64,000 bases of DNA, taken from Tomocerus qinae. Taxonomy: Eukaryota; Arthropoda; Collembola; Entomobryomorpha; Tomoceridae. Shown piece after piece: positions 40,701 to 53,150 of this stretch (position 1 is the stretch's first letter; every line of letters starts with the position of its first letter). The DNA lies in the NCBI GenBank assembly GCA_020055645.1, contig CM034548.1:42834296-42898295 (forward strand), in the 5' to 3' direction. Under the pieces are notes generated by a model. It worked only from the letters and a program-made list of their open reading frames with translations. It did no database searches and had not been told where the DNA came from. The position numbers and the translations under genes are program-made.

Positions 40701-43700
40701 ATATTTTCTTCCAGATGGCAAGTGGGTGTACATCTATTCATAATGAAGTTAGGCTTTTCATTGCTTCATTCATTATATATTTAAGGATAAGAAAATAAAG
40801 CTGTCCTAAAGGTTTGCGAAACACGAAACAACGCGTTCGTTGTATCTTTTATTTCGTGGCCTAGAATGTCAAAAATGTGTCCTCGCACTGTAAAAGCAGT
40901 CTGTACGCAGTTTTAAACTGCCAGCACATTTCTTTTCATTTATTCAAAATCCATCTTAGCCAATCATTCTGTGACTTTTACATGCTCCAGACTATTTGCT
41001 TTTAAGACTGCTTTCACCCAACTAGTTCAGTAGGACAAAACGCGTGCATTGCAAAAACAACTGTGTTGCGAAAATCCTACTAATGTTTGTTAAACTTTTC
41101 ATGTTGAGACAATAACAAAATTATATTTGCAGTCTAAATGAAATCTTTTGTCTGGATCATCAGTTACGCAATGCAATGCAATAACATTAAATTTTCATTC
41201 TTCTTCAATATAAAAATCTTAAAAATCAATGTTCAATTTTAGACTTTCCTAGTATGTTTTCTGTTTTCTTTACTTTTACTTGGAAAGACAAAAACTTCCA
41301 GGTAATTCGAAATTATTTAGTTAGGTTCGAAGATTGACGCCCTGTCAGACTAACTAATCCTTACCTATAATATATAAAGTTTCAAATGACGAAAGCAGAT
41401 TGTCACTTACAAACAACGAGAAGAAATTTGATTTACATGCTCCACTTTACTTCGTCCTTATAACAGTGAATAGCAAGTAAGTGTGGAATGAAAACTCCAT
41501 GTTAATAATGCATTCAAAAGAGTTCATATCTTACTACACCTTCTTCTGTATATATAGGATATTATTATTCACTTAAATTGAAAGTTGAAACTAGGATGAT
41601 TGAAGGCGTTGATATTCGATCTAATTCCAGCGCTATTCTAAAAATGTTTGGAGATGTAGGAAAGGGAAGATGATGGTGAACAAGTGTTTCTAATTTTGTT
41701 TGAATGCATTTGACAGGATGCAAGCTCGACAGTGGAGTGACAGAGTGATTAAAACAGTAACTCGGACGGATTGGAAAGTCAGAGATGGAAATGTGACGAG
41801 ATCAATGCAGATGATCGTAACCCCTCGAGTAGTCAAAGAAGTGAGGGACCACTTCAACTGCAACGATCTTGAAGGTGCTGAGTTAGAAGACCAGGGAGAA
41901 GAAGGAACTGCACTAACGCATTGGGAAAAACGAATTTTTGAGGTCTGAACGATTTTCTAAACTCTTTCCCCATTTTTCTTATCCTCATTCAAAACCTCGT
42001 TTGCATTTCTCCATGTCAATTCCTTACCAATTCTATAAAATCCATTTTCCCCTGTATTTCCAATCTTTATGATATTTACTACTACTACCAGCAATTATTC
42101 TCCGTTGTATGTCGTACCACTTTAGAAAGACATCCAAAGAGATTTGAATTGTGAATTGGAGTGACCCTTCATGCATTTATATATAATATGTTTCTTGAAT
42201 CTTTTCATCACTTCTTTGCAATGCCAAACAGTAGTCTAATGTTTCCAATTGACGCAACTGCATGGGTCACTCTCCAATGTTTAGTATTAATAGATATTCT
42301 GCAAATGTCATGGTTAAAAGAAGGCGTCGATTATTGTCATGAATTAATTTACATTACGTGGAAAAAAATTCAGAGTTATTGTGAATAAGAATATTTTTCT
42401 GAGTGGAATTGACGGCTAGCAAACAATTTGTTGTAATCCAGGGTGACATTTCCATTTCTAACTGTCCTTCAGTTTGATTGGCAGTCCTTTTTGAGTTTGA
42501 CTGGGTGTATTGATATAGAACGAGGCGATGACAGGGACACACACACAAAACCCCGTATACTCGAGAATTACTTTGGCGTTGATGGAAGACACGGGTTGGT
42601 ACCGAGCTAATTATGGAATGGCTCAACGTCTCGAGTGGGGATATCATCTTGGGTGCGATTTCGTCAAAAAATCCTGCATGGAATGGATGCACACAAGAAA
42701 ACAAAGGTAAAACTTCCAACGAAATATCTTCCCTATTTAGTTATCTGTAACCATTTGAATATCGAAATTCGAGTCATCAAAATTCGATTCGTATTCTAAT
42801 TCTCATCCACAAGCTACCTGTATTCATTAGGAATGACGATATTTATTTATTTACAAATGTATTGCGAACAAGACTTTAATCAGTTTTATGACTTTATTCG
42901 CACCGGCCAAATGTCTTCACGTAAAGTAGTCCCTATTCTAATAATAACTTTCTTGCTGTTTACTTTTATTGATGGAGACCCCTTCCAAAAGCTTCCTGTA
43001 CTATAAAGCTAACTAACTATACTTGAAAGGCATAATTATCACTTGCATTTGATGGGCAGATAAGTTATGCTGAGTAGTGAGTAAGTCAGATGTATTAATT
43101 TCAGTGAGTACTTTCAGATGAGTAAAAATTTCCTTTATGCAACAGTTATGATTCTGGTCATGGTTTTGAGTATTTTTTATAGAAAATTTCTTATAGCTTT
43201 AAGTGTAACATATTTTTGGTACGACTGCAAGGTATTAATTAACTGCGTATGGCGTATTAATTATTCAAGAATTGTATGAAGCAGTTCCGTACATTAGTAA
43301 AAGTACATTATCCAAAAGCAAAAAGGTCGTTTATCTTAAAACATCATAAAAATATCAAGTCACATCATTCTGATTGGTAAAAAATCGAAGGATGAGTTGG
43401 TCTGTAATTAACAGTGAATTTTTAGTGTAGCCATTAATTGTCGTTCGTTTTATCAACAAATATATTCTATAGGATTAGTATTAAACTTTAGTTATTAAAT
43501 TTTTCTTTAACTTTGCTACAATGACTGATAGCGGATATGAAAAATCATACCACATTGAGAATTGTTATGGTCAAAAATCCAAATATCTAAAAACTATTAG
43601 GCGTACTTCTTGCTCATGTATAGCGTAATATTAAGCCATAGAACTAGTGAAACTTTGATGAAGTTGGCCAGTTATAGTAACTAGTAGGATATTAGTAGCA

Positions 43701-46700
43701 AAATAAAGGAAGATTTTATCATCTTGTAAATGTCTTACTTAACTAAAATTTCAAAACGACTGTCAATAGGGAAGCGTCTCGTTTTCATCAAATATTTAGC
43801 TCGCCTATTTACATCAGTAGGCCATAAACTGAACAATCAAAACACTCCCTAGTCGTCGTAAACATTAGCTACTGCTTAATGTTATGTCGTGCGTAAGTAT
43901 ATTCAAATTATTTCATTTCTTACGACGGATACAACTACTACCAATAACATTTTGGCACGGGCTACAATCGCTTGACAGTCCCAGTCTGTTTAATAGATGC
44001 TTTAAACTATTATTTTGTTGCCGTGCTTGATTTATGTGATTTTAACGCAGCAGTTTTTTACTTCCCTAGTAGTTGTACATACTGTAATTTGTGCATAATA
44101 TGCCAGTGATACAAGTATAGGGATCTCTTTGCTCATCATACTTTACTTACAGTCATTTGCAATGAAATTACTTATTACCATTTATATATGCATTAACATA
44201 GCGTAAAATTATGCACATTTATTACACATTTCATGTTATGTATTACAAGTTTAATGTTGCATAATGAGATGTAGACAAGTTGTACGAGGCGAAGTACAAA
44301 CGAGGAACATTCTGATGATGGTATTTGCTGGCGTGGAAGATTTTTAATAAACACAAGTAGGATTTATGGTGATGATATACATTATGCATTTAGTAATAGA
44401 GGTTATTGTGTTTATAAAGCATCAGACTATGCCACGGGACTGGATCAATTGCATACGCCAATTTACGGAAGTACAGTAATTACATCGGCTACTTTATTAT
44501 TGACAAATTATAAGTTATCCTATTTGAGTGGGACTTTAATGAATTATTTACATGAAAAAGTAAAGCTGACGCTGAATTGTTGTCCATAGACTCTGAATCG
44601 AATTATTGTTCACTTCATGAACATTTGAAATACGAAGATTTTCATATTATAGCTGACGGTTTAGAAAAGTATGTCAATCGGTGTCATCTAGAGGTGAAGA
44701 AACGTTTTTGCAGAACGGATCCCTCTCACCCAAATTAGTTATTTAAATCCTATTTTTAGAAAGATGTATTATAAAATAGTAATGCGGAGATAATTAACGG
44801 AGGTAATATACTTAATTATCCCCTATTATTGTAAAATAAGCGTTTACTAATGTCTCAAAAGACCTATTCCAACCCAATTCTCGAAAAATGGCCTTCTGTA
44901 CTTTTACTAATATTATCATTGTCTTAAACTCACGTCCTACATATGCTGGAACCCAAAGGTATTGGACGAATCAGCTAATTAGACTGTAATCCTCTTATCG
45001 ACTTCCAAATTGAGACGAGTTGATGAGCAAAGCTACTTTAAACAGACCCAGGTTAGGTAAATCGGATTAGAACAAGAATTAATTATCCATTCCATGTTGT
45101 CATGTATATCTATATATAATTAATTTTCATTGGGTTGAACATTTTATATAAATACATGAAACGATATAGATCATTTTCTTTACTACTTTCTGATTTATGA
45201 TATAATGAATATCATATAATGAATGTAATTTATATATGAATGACAAATGTTAGTTTGCATTCCATCCAAATAGTTTATTTGCATTTTGTACAAAACATCA
45301 AAAGATGACATGAGTATGGATTGCTAATTTTTAATTCGGTTAAAAGCGATTTGAAATTATATTGTGATAAATTTTATTATTTTGTATTAAAATATGTAAA
45401 AAACAGTTTATATTAGATTTTTTACAATAGGGGACTCAGTTTTGGCGTTTTTGACTGTTTATAGTCTCGTCCACATGACCCGGGCTGGCTTACTACTCGT
45501 ATTATGTTTAGTAGTTCCATCATGTCTTTTATCAGAGTAAAAAGTAGGAATGACAAAATAGAAATTCATGCGGTAAGCTGAGCAGTATATTTTGTATAGC
45601 TCTACCATGGGAATATTGCCAGAATTTTAATGCACTGCCATTATTCACTGCTCCGTTGTAAAATCTATGTGCCTCAATTCACTTTTACAGACATGATATT
45701 ATTGTATGTCTAGAGTTACCTCAGTACACGATCTAATACGACTTATGCAGAATTGTTTAGGCTTTAAGGGTTCTTGGAAATTGTGTATCATCTAAATTCT
45801 ATGCTTAGTACTATCTCTAAGCAGATTGAATCGTTTGGTTCTTTGACTTCAAATTTTAGAATTATAAAATGGTTTTGAGGTAAAGTATTGTGTAATCTTA
45901 CATTTGTGAGCTGGATCAAGAATTACAAGGACCTACATTCACAAAGGCATCCTTTTTGGCTAGTACTGCTTAGAGTATACAAAACCGAGATGTAAACTGT
46001 CAACATTATTTCATAATTGCTAATTATCAGTTCCAAGTAAAACAGTCGAGTACTTCAGTCTTTTGATCATTTATTTGACTCTAGTAAGCCTTCAAATAAA
46101 ATCCAATTTCACTGCTTGGCTTTGACTAGTGTGAAAATAAGTAGATCGTCGAGTGAAAGTCACCTATAAACAACTCAGTTAAGAATTATTTTTGTTCAGA
46201 CCGCATAGGGGTAAAGATTATTTTTCCTGAGACTGCATGAAAATATACCTGTAAACTGATTTCTTTTAAGAAGACACATTGCAACGCATGCGCACTCCAG
46301 AACTGTGGCTTAGTTCCCTTGCCGTGTCTCAAGATGTAATGAGAAACTTGTAGTAATATTAAATATGTCAAGTTAGCTAGTCTGAGGCAATTCATGTAAT
46401 ACTTATTGTATAATACTACTATACAAGTCTACAGAATATTTTATTCGTTGTAGTCATGCAGGACTCATTTTTTATTATGCAATTTGTAAAGGTTAATCTA
46501 ATTCGAACTGCTTTGTGTGATTATTGCAGGGGACAAGATGCATTGCCTTACTGTGACAAAGTGAAGTCAGAGCCTTTAGAAACTCAATGTACAGATGATC
46601 ACAGTTCGGTAGCTCTTTGTAATCTCATCAGATATCCCAAGCCACTACCTATGCAATATCAAGTAAGTCTTAAATCTTAACATCATCTTTTCAGTTACAA

Positions 46701-47870
46701 AATATTTCTGCAAACTATGAAATGATTTTTATGATCATCTTACTAGTTACTTCTATAGCTACCAATTGAGAATATTTGAATCACATCTGTCCTTTAATGT
46801 TTTCAGAATTTTGAATCTTTGCCGAACATGTCTTCGCCACACTTACCTTATTATGGAGGGTCTGTGACATTGGCAGACTATTGTCCATATGTTCAAGAAT
46901 TCACGTGGCGGGCTAATAGTGTAGTTATCAGAGGATCTCATTGTTTCTACGAACAAAATAACCCTGGTAAGATCTCTAAATAAATATGAAATGAACCATT
47001 TCAAATTAATGATGCTAGAATGTTCTAAATTTTGTGATTTGTTTAAATTTTTACAAATTTCAGAACCGGATAAGAATTTCGCACTGGAGGAATATGGAGC
47101 CGGCTCTAAGTGTTTTTATCACACACAGGAAATGTGGGAGGAGTTATCATGTGTCCAAAAACGTCATTGGCAGCATTGGGGTTCAGGCTGCTACAAATAT
47201 TCGTGTCAGGATGGACTCTTAAATGTTTTAGTAAGAAATGAGCTTTCTATTCAATTTTTACTTAATTCAAAATTGTGATTTCATTTAAATCATTGATCAT
47301 CATTTCATCACCATTGATCACAACATTACAGTAATCTTGTAATCAATGGTCATGTATGAACGCATTAAATCGACCAAATGCAAATATTTTTGTAATAAGT
47401 GTCCAAAAGTTTCTATTTTGAAGTTAATCAAGTATTATCATTTTTTCACAGGTTACTAATCATACCTTTACGTGTGCGTATGCTGGGCAGGAAATACGAA
47501 TCCAATTGCTGGCAAACGGATGGCTTCATAACGGTGGCATCAAATGTCCACCATGTGAAAATTTTTGCAGTGTAAGTTGTAATATGAATTATGATATGAA
47601 TTATAATTATATGAGTAAATATGAATTGGTGCAGAACTTGAAAAAAATGTTGTTACCAATTTAATAGATCGTTAAGCCAACATAATAATATATATATATA
47701 TAATTTGTAAATTTATTTAATTCCAGAATTGCAGCCGAGTGAAAACAGGCTATGATGTTAGCTCGGATGAGTATCCTACGGATTCGTTAGAATGCTCTTC
47801 AATAGTACATCAAGCATCGCCTCTACTATTTTTATGTGTCACTTTGATACATTTGCTCCTGTGTGATTAA
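34759..47870 (+). CDS. LMLN: Leishmanolysin-like zinc metalloprotease (invadolysin family, M8), 13 exons, 5' incomplete
   Basis: Exons: 34759-34859, 35329-35359, 38096-38178, 38899-39016, 39120-39301, 39746-39946, 41717-41942, 42519-42706, 46530-46662, 46807-46966, 47064-47230, 47452-47571, 47727-47870. All introns are GT-AG; phases are consistent and give 617 residues plus TAA. The start is missing: exon one opens in phase 0 with [15 protein letters not shown], so a signal-peptide exon lies upstream. Conserved landmarks are [32 protein letters not shown], zinc ligands HEILH (residues 201-205), a third His in ALTHWEKR (307), and the Met-turn in [12 protein letters not shown] (336). A cysteine-rich C-terminal half follows, then a hydrophobic end suited to GPI attachment. 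Family members cut protein or peptide substrates at membranes; animal invadolysin is tied to mitosis, cell migration and lipid droplets. The catalytic exons show no stop, frameshift or missing ligand. Confidence 0.96.
35360..38095 (+). other. Intron 2 of the protease gene (2.7 kb)
   Basis: Bounded by gtaagt and tttcgcag. AT-rich, with no further exon needed: the codon split on either side joins in frame (LIN then [11 protein letters not shown]). No repeat of recognised class is seen in it. Confidence 0.8.
39831..39845 (+). other. LMLN: HEILH zinc-binding and catalytic motif
   Basis: Within exon 6 the codons cac gag atc ctt cat encode HEILH, followed by ALGFS. The two His bind zinc and the Glu is the general base in metzincin peptidases. 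The flanking [13 protein letters not shown] is the family's strongest signature. The third ligand is about 100 residues later in the next exon (41919-41921), an insertion of the sort that characterises family M8. Confidence 0.95.
39947..41716 (+). other. Intron 6 of the protease gene (1.8 kb)
   Basis: Bounded by gtaagt and ttgacag. The flanking exons encode [11 protein letters not shown] and [12 protein letters not shown] and join in frame through a split Lys codon. It lies inside the long segment between the HEILH helix and the third zinc ligand. No other feature was seen. Confidence 0.8.
42582..42584 (+). other. LMLN: Met-turn methionine of the protease
   Basis: The second atg of exon 8 lies in [11 protein letters not shown]. 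It matches the metzincin Met-turn that sits beneath the active-site zinc. It follows the conserved [16 protein letters not shown] segment, which begins exactly at the exon's 5' edge. Confidence 0.85.
42707..46529 (+). other. Intron 8 of the protease gene (3.8 kb)
   Basis: The longest intron in the model, bounded by gtaaaa and ttattgcag. It separates the catalytic exons from the cysteine-rich C-terminal exons. The split Arg codon joins MHTRKQ to [10 protein letters not shown]. No recognisable transposon or nested gene was found in it. Confidence 0.75.
47791..47870 (+). other. LMLN: Hydrophobic C-terminus, probable GPI-anchor signal
   Basis: The last exon ends [25 protein letters not shown]: small residues (Ser, Ala), then about 15 hydrophobic residues ending two residues before the stop. 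That arrangement fits GPI attachment and removal of the tail, as in Leishmania gp63 and reported for some animal homologues. A single-pass membrane end cannot be excluded. Confidence 0.6.
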
Positions 47871-48173
47871 GACTGTCGTCATTTGTTGACTTATTTATGT
47901 ATTACCATTGTAGATTTTCATCTAGGGGTCTCTCCTATCCATTGAGATACCAAACCAAACCAAACATTTCCAAGTTCACAGAAAAACTTAAGCCACATTC
48001 ATACTCGGTCATATACTCGCATCCTACGACGACTTCTTATACAAAACAGTCCTTGATAGTAGAGTAGGAAGAAACCACCTTTCTTATTTATGACTTAATA
48101 TCTTTTCTGCTTCGGATGCCACTGACTCCATCAAAGGCAACTCCGGGGCAAGTAGCTATAATATCTTTCTTCT

Positions 48174-48179
48174 AATAAA
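48174..48179 (+). promoter_or_regulatory. Candidate polyadenylation signal of the protease gene
   Basis: An AATAAA about 300 bases after the stop codon. Another AATAAA lies near 48655. Given the AT-rich context, the choice between them is uncertain. Confidence 0.25.
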
Positions 48180-51100
48180 CTTCTTAGGAGTTTTGTTAGT
48201 TACTTCTAAACAAATCCAAATGTGTTATAAGGAACTGCCTATACTATACTGGCAGGTTTGTTATACTAGTGGAGTTAACTATATAGCCAATTAAAGTAAA
48301 GGATCTTGTACAATTGACTTGGAAAATCATGGATTTATCTTTCTGGAGTCTACACGGCCAATAAATGCTAAAACAAAAATCACATTTTTCTTCCTATTTT
48401 ATATTCCGGGTTATTTTTGAAAAATATTTGTTCTGTTACAATTTCATTGTCGGTTTATACAGATTATTATACAGATACTTTTTCCTCATTGCATATGAAG
48501 ATTTTCAAAAGGTCATTATTGATTATATTTTTTGTAATATCCAAGTTCGGTAATTAATTTTGGGATGGCCATGTCATTGCATGCCATAAACAAACTGATT
48601 TAAAAGTAATAAATTCACTTTCTATAATAAAATAGAGCAAAAAATGGCTGTACAAATAAACACTCGGAGTCGCAGAAACTTTTTGAATAATTCTGAACAG
48701 AGATGAGCATAAATGCATGATTTTACCAAGTTGATTATATTGAAGTCAGGAAAATACCTACAAATATTTATACTTTCTATTACATAGTTCACTATTTAGA
48801 AACTCGTATTATGTGTGAGTGAACAAAGAATATATTCGTCTGTTTGAGAATTTGTACTGTTGAATGTACTTAAAAGTGGTCTTCGTTCATTCTGTTCCAA
48901 TGGGTTGAGTAGATATTTCAACCGGAAGATCCTCGTAGGGAATATTACTACCCTAATTAATTCGTGTCTGACCAACTTTGGCCCTACAAAATTGACTTCA
49001 AAGGGAAGGAGAAGAATACTTAGTTGTAATATGTTTTCTAAACATGCTTTCCCTTTGAAGTCAATTTCAGGGCAAACTACTTCTTCGTTGGGCATAAGAC
49101 TAGAAACATCTGTACAAAGGGAAAAGTTTTTTTGGAGGAACAAGTGAAAAATCAATAAAATTTCCTACCGAGTGATTAATTTCATTTTAGGTTTTTTTAT
49201 TCGGTGAGGCTAGAGCCTTGTTATAAACTCTTGCGGAAATTGGAGTAATTAATTAAAAAGCGTGAACATAAAGGTACTTGGTTTTAAGGTGAAAGGAAAA
49301 TCTTCACTCGGGATAAATAAACATGTTGAGTTTGGGCGGGTATCTTCCTGTAGGAATATTCTCCCTGTCGTCTAAATGCTAGTTGATTGAGATTCAAGTC
49401 AGCAGTCACAGAACGGATCGATGAAAGTCTCTTGAATCAGCTCTCGTCATTAATTACAACATGCCATGCCAAATTTACCTGAACTTTTATGCTAGGCATA
49501 AAATGGGTACTAGTGATCATAATAATAAATAGTTTTTAGGAAGCTTAGTTACTGTAGTAGAACAAGGTTGGCGCTGGTAAACCACTTCGACAACTTAATT
49601 AATTCTGACGGTGTAATCTTAGTAGTAGATGCATACTGAAAAGATGTATCATTATTCTAATGTGGTACATATAGTAATACAAATTACAAATGTATCTACT
49701 TACGTAAATGATTAGCGATAACTTAGTGTAGATTAAATAGGTAGATAGTTTATAAATAATAAATTACATTTGATACGTCGACTGTAATCAATAGAAGTGT
49801 GCTTGGTTTACAGGATTCATTGTAGGCATGAACTTGTATATGTAGCAAGTACTTTACTGTGTCGTTTTTGTGTAGAGTATATTTATTTTATAGATTTTTG
49901 AAGTTTTTATTGTCATCCAGTTTTGTATTTTAGAAGTTTTATACATAGAAAAAACAGAACTGAAAAGTAGTTTTTCTGTGCTACGTAAATATTTCTAAAA
50001 TTTTGATTTGCCAACAACAATGTTAGACTAATTCCATTCTCTGAGTTTTGGGTACGTATTGGCAATAAATAAAGGGTTTATAGGCACCAGGGCATCTTGA
50101 CGATCGTCTCTACCTGATGCTCAACCAGCAATTAACATTTGTTGGCTGTGGTTGTGCCAGTTCCGTCGTAATCGAGGAGTAGATACTCTACTTCCAAAAT
50201 GTTTTGTGAGAAACGAAACAATATAGTGATATTGTGCAGTACCTTTTCAGGACTTGCTAGATAGGAATTAATTTCTGTAGTTGGGTGGATCGATAAAGTA
50301 CTTATTCAAACTTTTAGTTCACCTGACATTACCATTGATTAGTGTGATTATTTGTTTCATGAATTGTAGTAATCCTTTCGGTGCATTGAATAAAAATAGT
50401 AGTAACTTACAGTTACCGTACAAGTTACATGGTATAACTTTGTATACAGTCTTCGCATACTTTAAATGTTTTTCATTGAGTAACTAAACGAACAATGATC
50501 TTCCCAAAGGGGTACTTAGAGCGTAAAAGAATGGAACTCTCTGTCCTTTCTTTTCATCTTATTGTCACAATGTAAACGTACATTTTTACCACCGTTCCAA
50601 TTTCTAAGTGTAAATATAAGTTTATACTTTTTTATTTTTCATGTCGTTCTAGATACATAATATCTCGTTCGTCTTGCAGTGATATACTCATAATGGTAAT
50701 TTAACTGTCAACTTTGCTGTTTACTCTGCTAATAAACCCATTCGTGTCTGTTCTGTCCTGATCCTCAGTGTTATACTTTATGTTAATCAACATCATCTCT
50801 CTGAAAAGAATTACAGCGCATCAAATCAAAATTATTATTTATAGTATTATGTTCTTATTATCCCTAGTGATATTGTAGTTTCCAGTTAGACATTTTGACT
50901 TCGTTTATATTCGTGTAGCCAAATAATTATGAGTTGCTAGTTAGATAAGTCATTGTATAACTATAGATATTATATTAAATATAACTTCCTAAACTATCAG
51001 TACAATTGCCGTAATTACACTTGTTTGTTAAGATGTAACCTTTCTCTTTCATATGTCTGTATCAATCATATTTCACATGAAATAATTAAGTAATAAATGG

Positions 51101-52758
51101 AAGCTAAACAATTTAATCCCAATTATTTATTTCATTGCATTAAGTGCATCGTGAAATATATAGGTAATTCTGCATTAAATATTATTGGTTTATTTAATAC
51201 TGGGCCACTAGAGCTGCTATTGAATTTCGAAAGATTTACGTGTTAACATTTTGGTTGAATTTCAAAATATGATAAAATTAACACTAACCCTGAGCTTAGC
51301 TCATTTTTTTGTAATATATATGTATTTTGCTTTTAAGATTGTCCTACCAAGATATACTTAGTACATAGATATATAGGTAGGTAAATTTATTGCTTTATCA
51401 CGTCTACGATTATAATACAGATTGTAGTGCAAATAAAGGACAATGGCGTAAAATATTGAAAATCACACAACTAGATTTTGTTAAAATGTAATTTTTAAGA
51501 CATGTTCAATTTACAATCACATTGCCTCAAAAACATTTAGAAAACGGATAACGTTTATCAAGTCTACGTCGCATTTCATCATCACCTTGGTCAAATCAAA
51601 TCATCTGACACAATGTTTATTCATACATTTTCATGGTTTGGGTCTAACTTTTATGTAAGTTCAATTTGCAATAAAAGTGCATTTATTTAAAATAGTATGT
51701 CAATTACTAAACCATTACATATATTTGATAAATTAAAAATGTCATAATTTGTCTCTAAATAATTTTGTCATGCTCCACTCTTAATTTGTTAGCACATCGG
51801 CCAATATTGATTTGCAAATACAAATAACAGTAAACAAATAACAAAGGTGTCATTGCATGGTGAGGTGAAATAATTTATTTGTCTTCAAGTGGCCGTAAGA
51901 TTCTTTGTTGTGCAGAGTTCCATGTAAATCTTAACGATTAAAAAGGAAAATCTGAGACCTTAGAACACTGAACTAATCCATATCAAACTCTGACACGATT
52001 TCCGTGAAGGAAAGTTGTGTATTCTAAATTTTCCAATTGCCCACCTATGGCCGTATTGAACATATTACTGGTAGTTTGCCATTTAAAACCACTTTCCAAT
52101 AGAAAATGGTGTTTTGGTTGTCTATTAAAATTTCATTGAAAAATAATGACTTTGTAATTGTTAGTAAATAATGATCATAAGGATATTGTAAATTTGATGA
52201 TTTTGGAATACATTCTTCGCCTTTATCTGACTGTCATGAAGACTGCAATACCAAATCATTTGGTAGCGAGTAAATTTTAATCACATGGAGATTGAATTGC
52301 TAGAAATTTTTAGGCCTGGTTAAATATCATTTGCTGGCCCTGCTAAAAACTGGTAAACACAAAACTTGATGTTGTTTCATTTGCCATTCCTACAAAATAT
52401 ACAGAAAAGAGCAAGTTGTCTCAGAGATAAAACTAGGTGGGTGTTACATTCTTTCTACAAGTCTGATGGGCCCAGTAATTCTAAAGAAAAAATTTAATTA
52501 TTAGGTGTGGGAAATAATTTGACGAAGTGATCTAGTATAAGTATGAAACTTGAGTTGGAAATTTGAACGAGACTTTGGAAATTTCAGATTGAAGTCTCAT
52601 TTGTATTATTTAATTTGGCTATTTTAATTCATGCAAGAAATAAATTGTCGATTGTCTAATGAAAACAAAAATTTGAGATAAACACATTGACTATAATATA
52701 AAATACACTTATTTTTTTTGGACATTCTATTTTACTACACATAATTTGTTTAATATGC

Positions 52759-52761
<3 letters not shown>
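48180..52761. other. Non-coding stretch downstream of the protease gene
   Basis: AT-rich intergenic DNA. Apart from the hairpin near 49 kb, I see no gene, RNA or transposon I can name. Short ORFs on both strands at 48796-49155 come from the hairpin region and are not coding candidates. Confidence 0.45.
48975..49085. repeat. Hairpin-forming inverted repeat
   Basis: aaattgacttcaaagggaa at 48988-49006 is exactly inverted at 49049-49067, with about 42 bases between. Weaker pairing extends outward (gccct / agggc, ccaac / gttgg). It could be a MITE remnant or a stem-loop in a non-coding transcript; no target duplication was recognised. Confidence 0.7.

Positions 52762-52819
<58 letters not shown>
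52762..52819. repeat. (TA)n microsatellite
   Basis: About 29 uninterrupted TA units in genomic context. Likely length-variable and a place where assembly may be imprecise. Confidence 0.95.
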
Positions 52820-52823
<4 letters not shown>

Positions 52824-53035
52824 GTTTTATATTCGCATGCCTCATAATATTTCACATTGTTTCATTTAGGGATATTACGGTGGCACCACAAATACAGTCC
52901 CCAAAAGGCCCCCCTCCCCAATACGCCAATACAGCCATGCCTAGTTATGTAAAAAAAGAGAATAGTCGTCGTTTTGGTGTGTGCATTATCTGCTAATGCT
53001 ACAACCATCTCATACATGACTTGAGACGAATGTGG

Positions 53036-53150
53036 ATACAGGGGCGTATCTAGGTGCGAAGGTTCAGTGCCTTAAAGCGGAGAAAAACAGGATATTTTTT
53101 TGAAAAGGCTAGAATTTCTAAAATATTTTTGCGCTCCTCGTGAATATCCT
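53036..53150. mobile_element. Fragment resembling a hAT-type transposon end
   Basis: Starts caggggcgtatctaggtgcg and includes a run ending ttttgcgctcctcgtg. Both segments resemble parts of the MITE at 62082-62689 (acgtatttag terminus; ttcgcgcttcgtgcg interior). No opposite end or target duplication was found, so it is likely a truncated copy of a related family. Confidence 0.4.
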
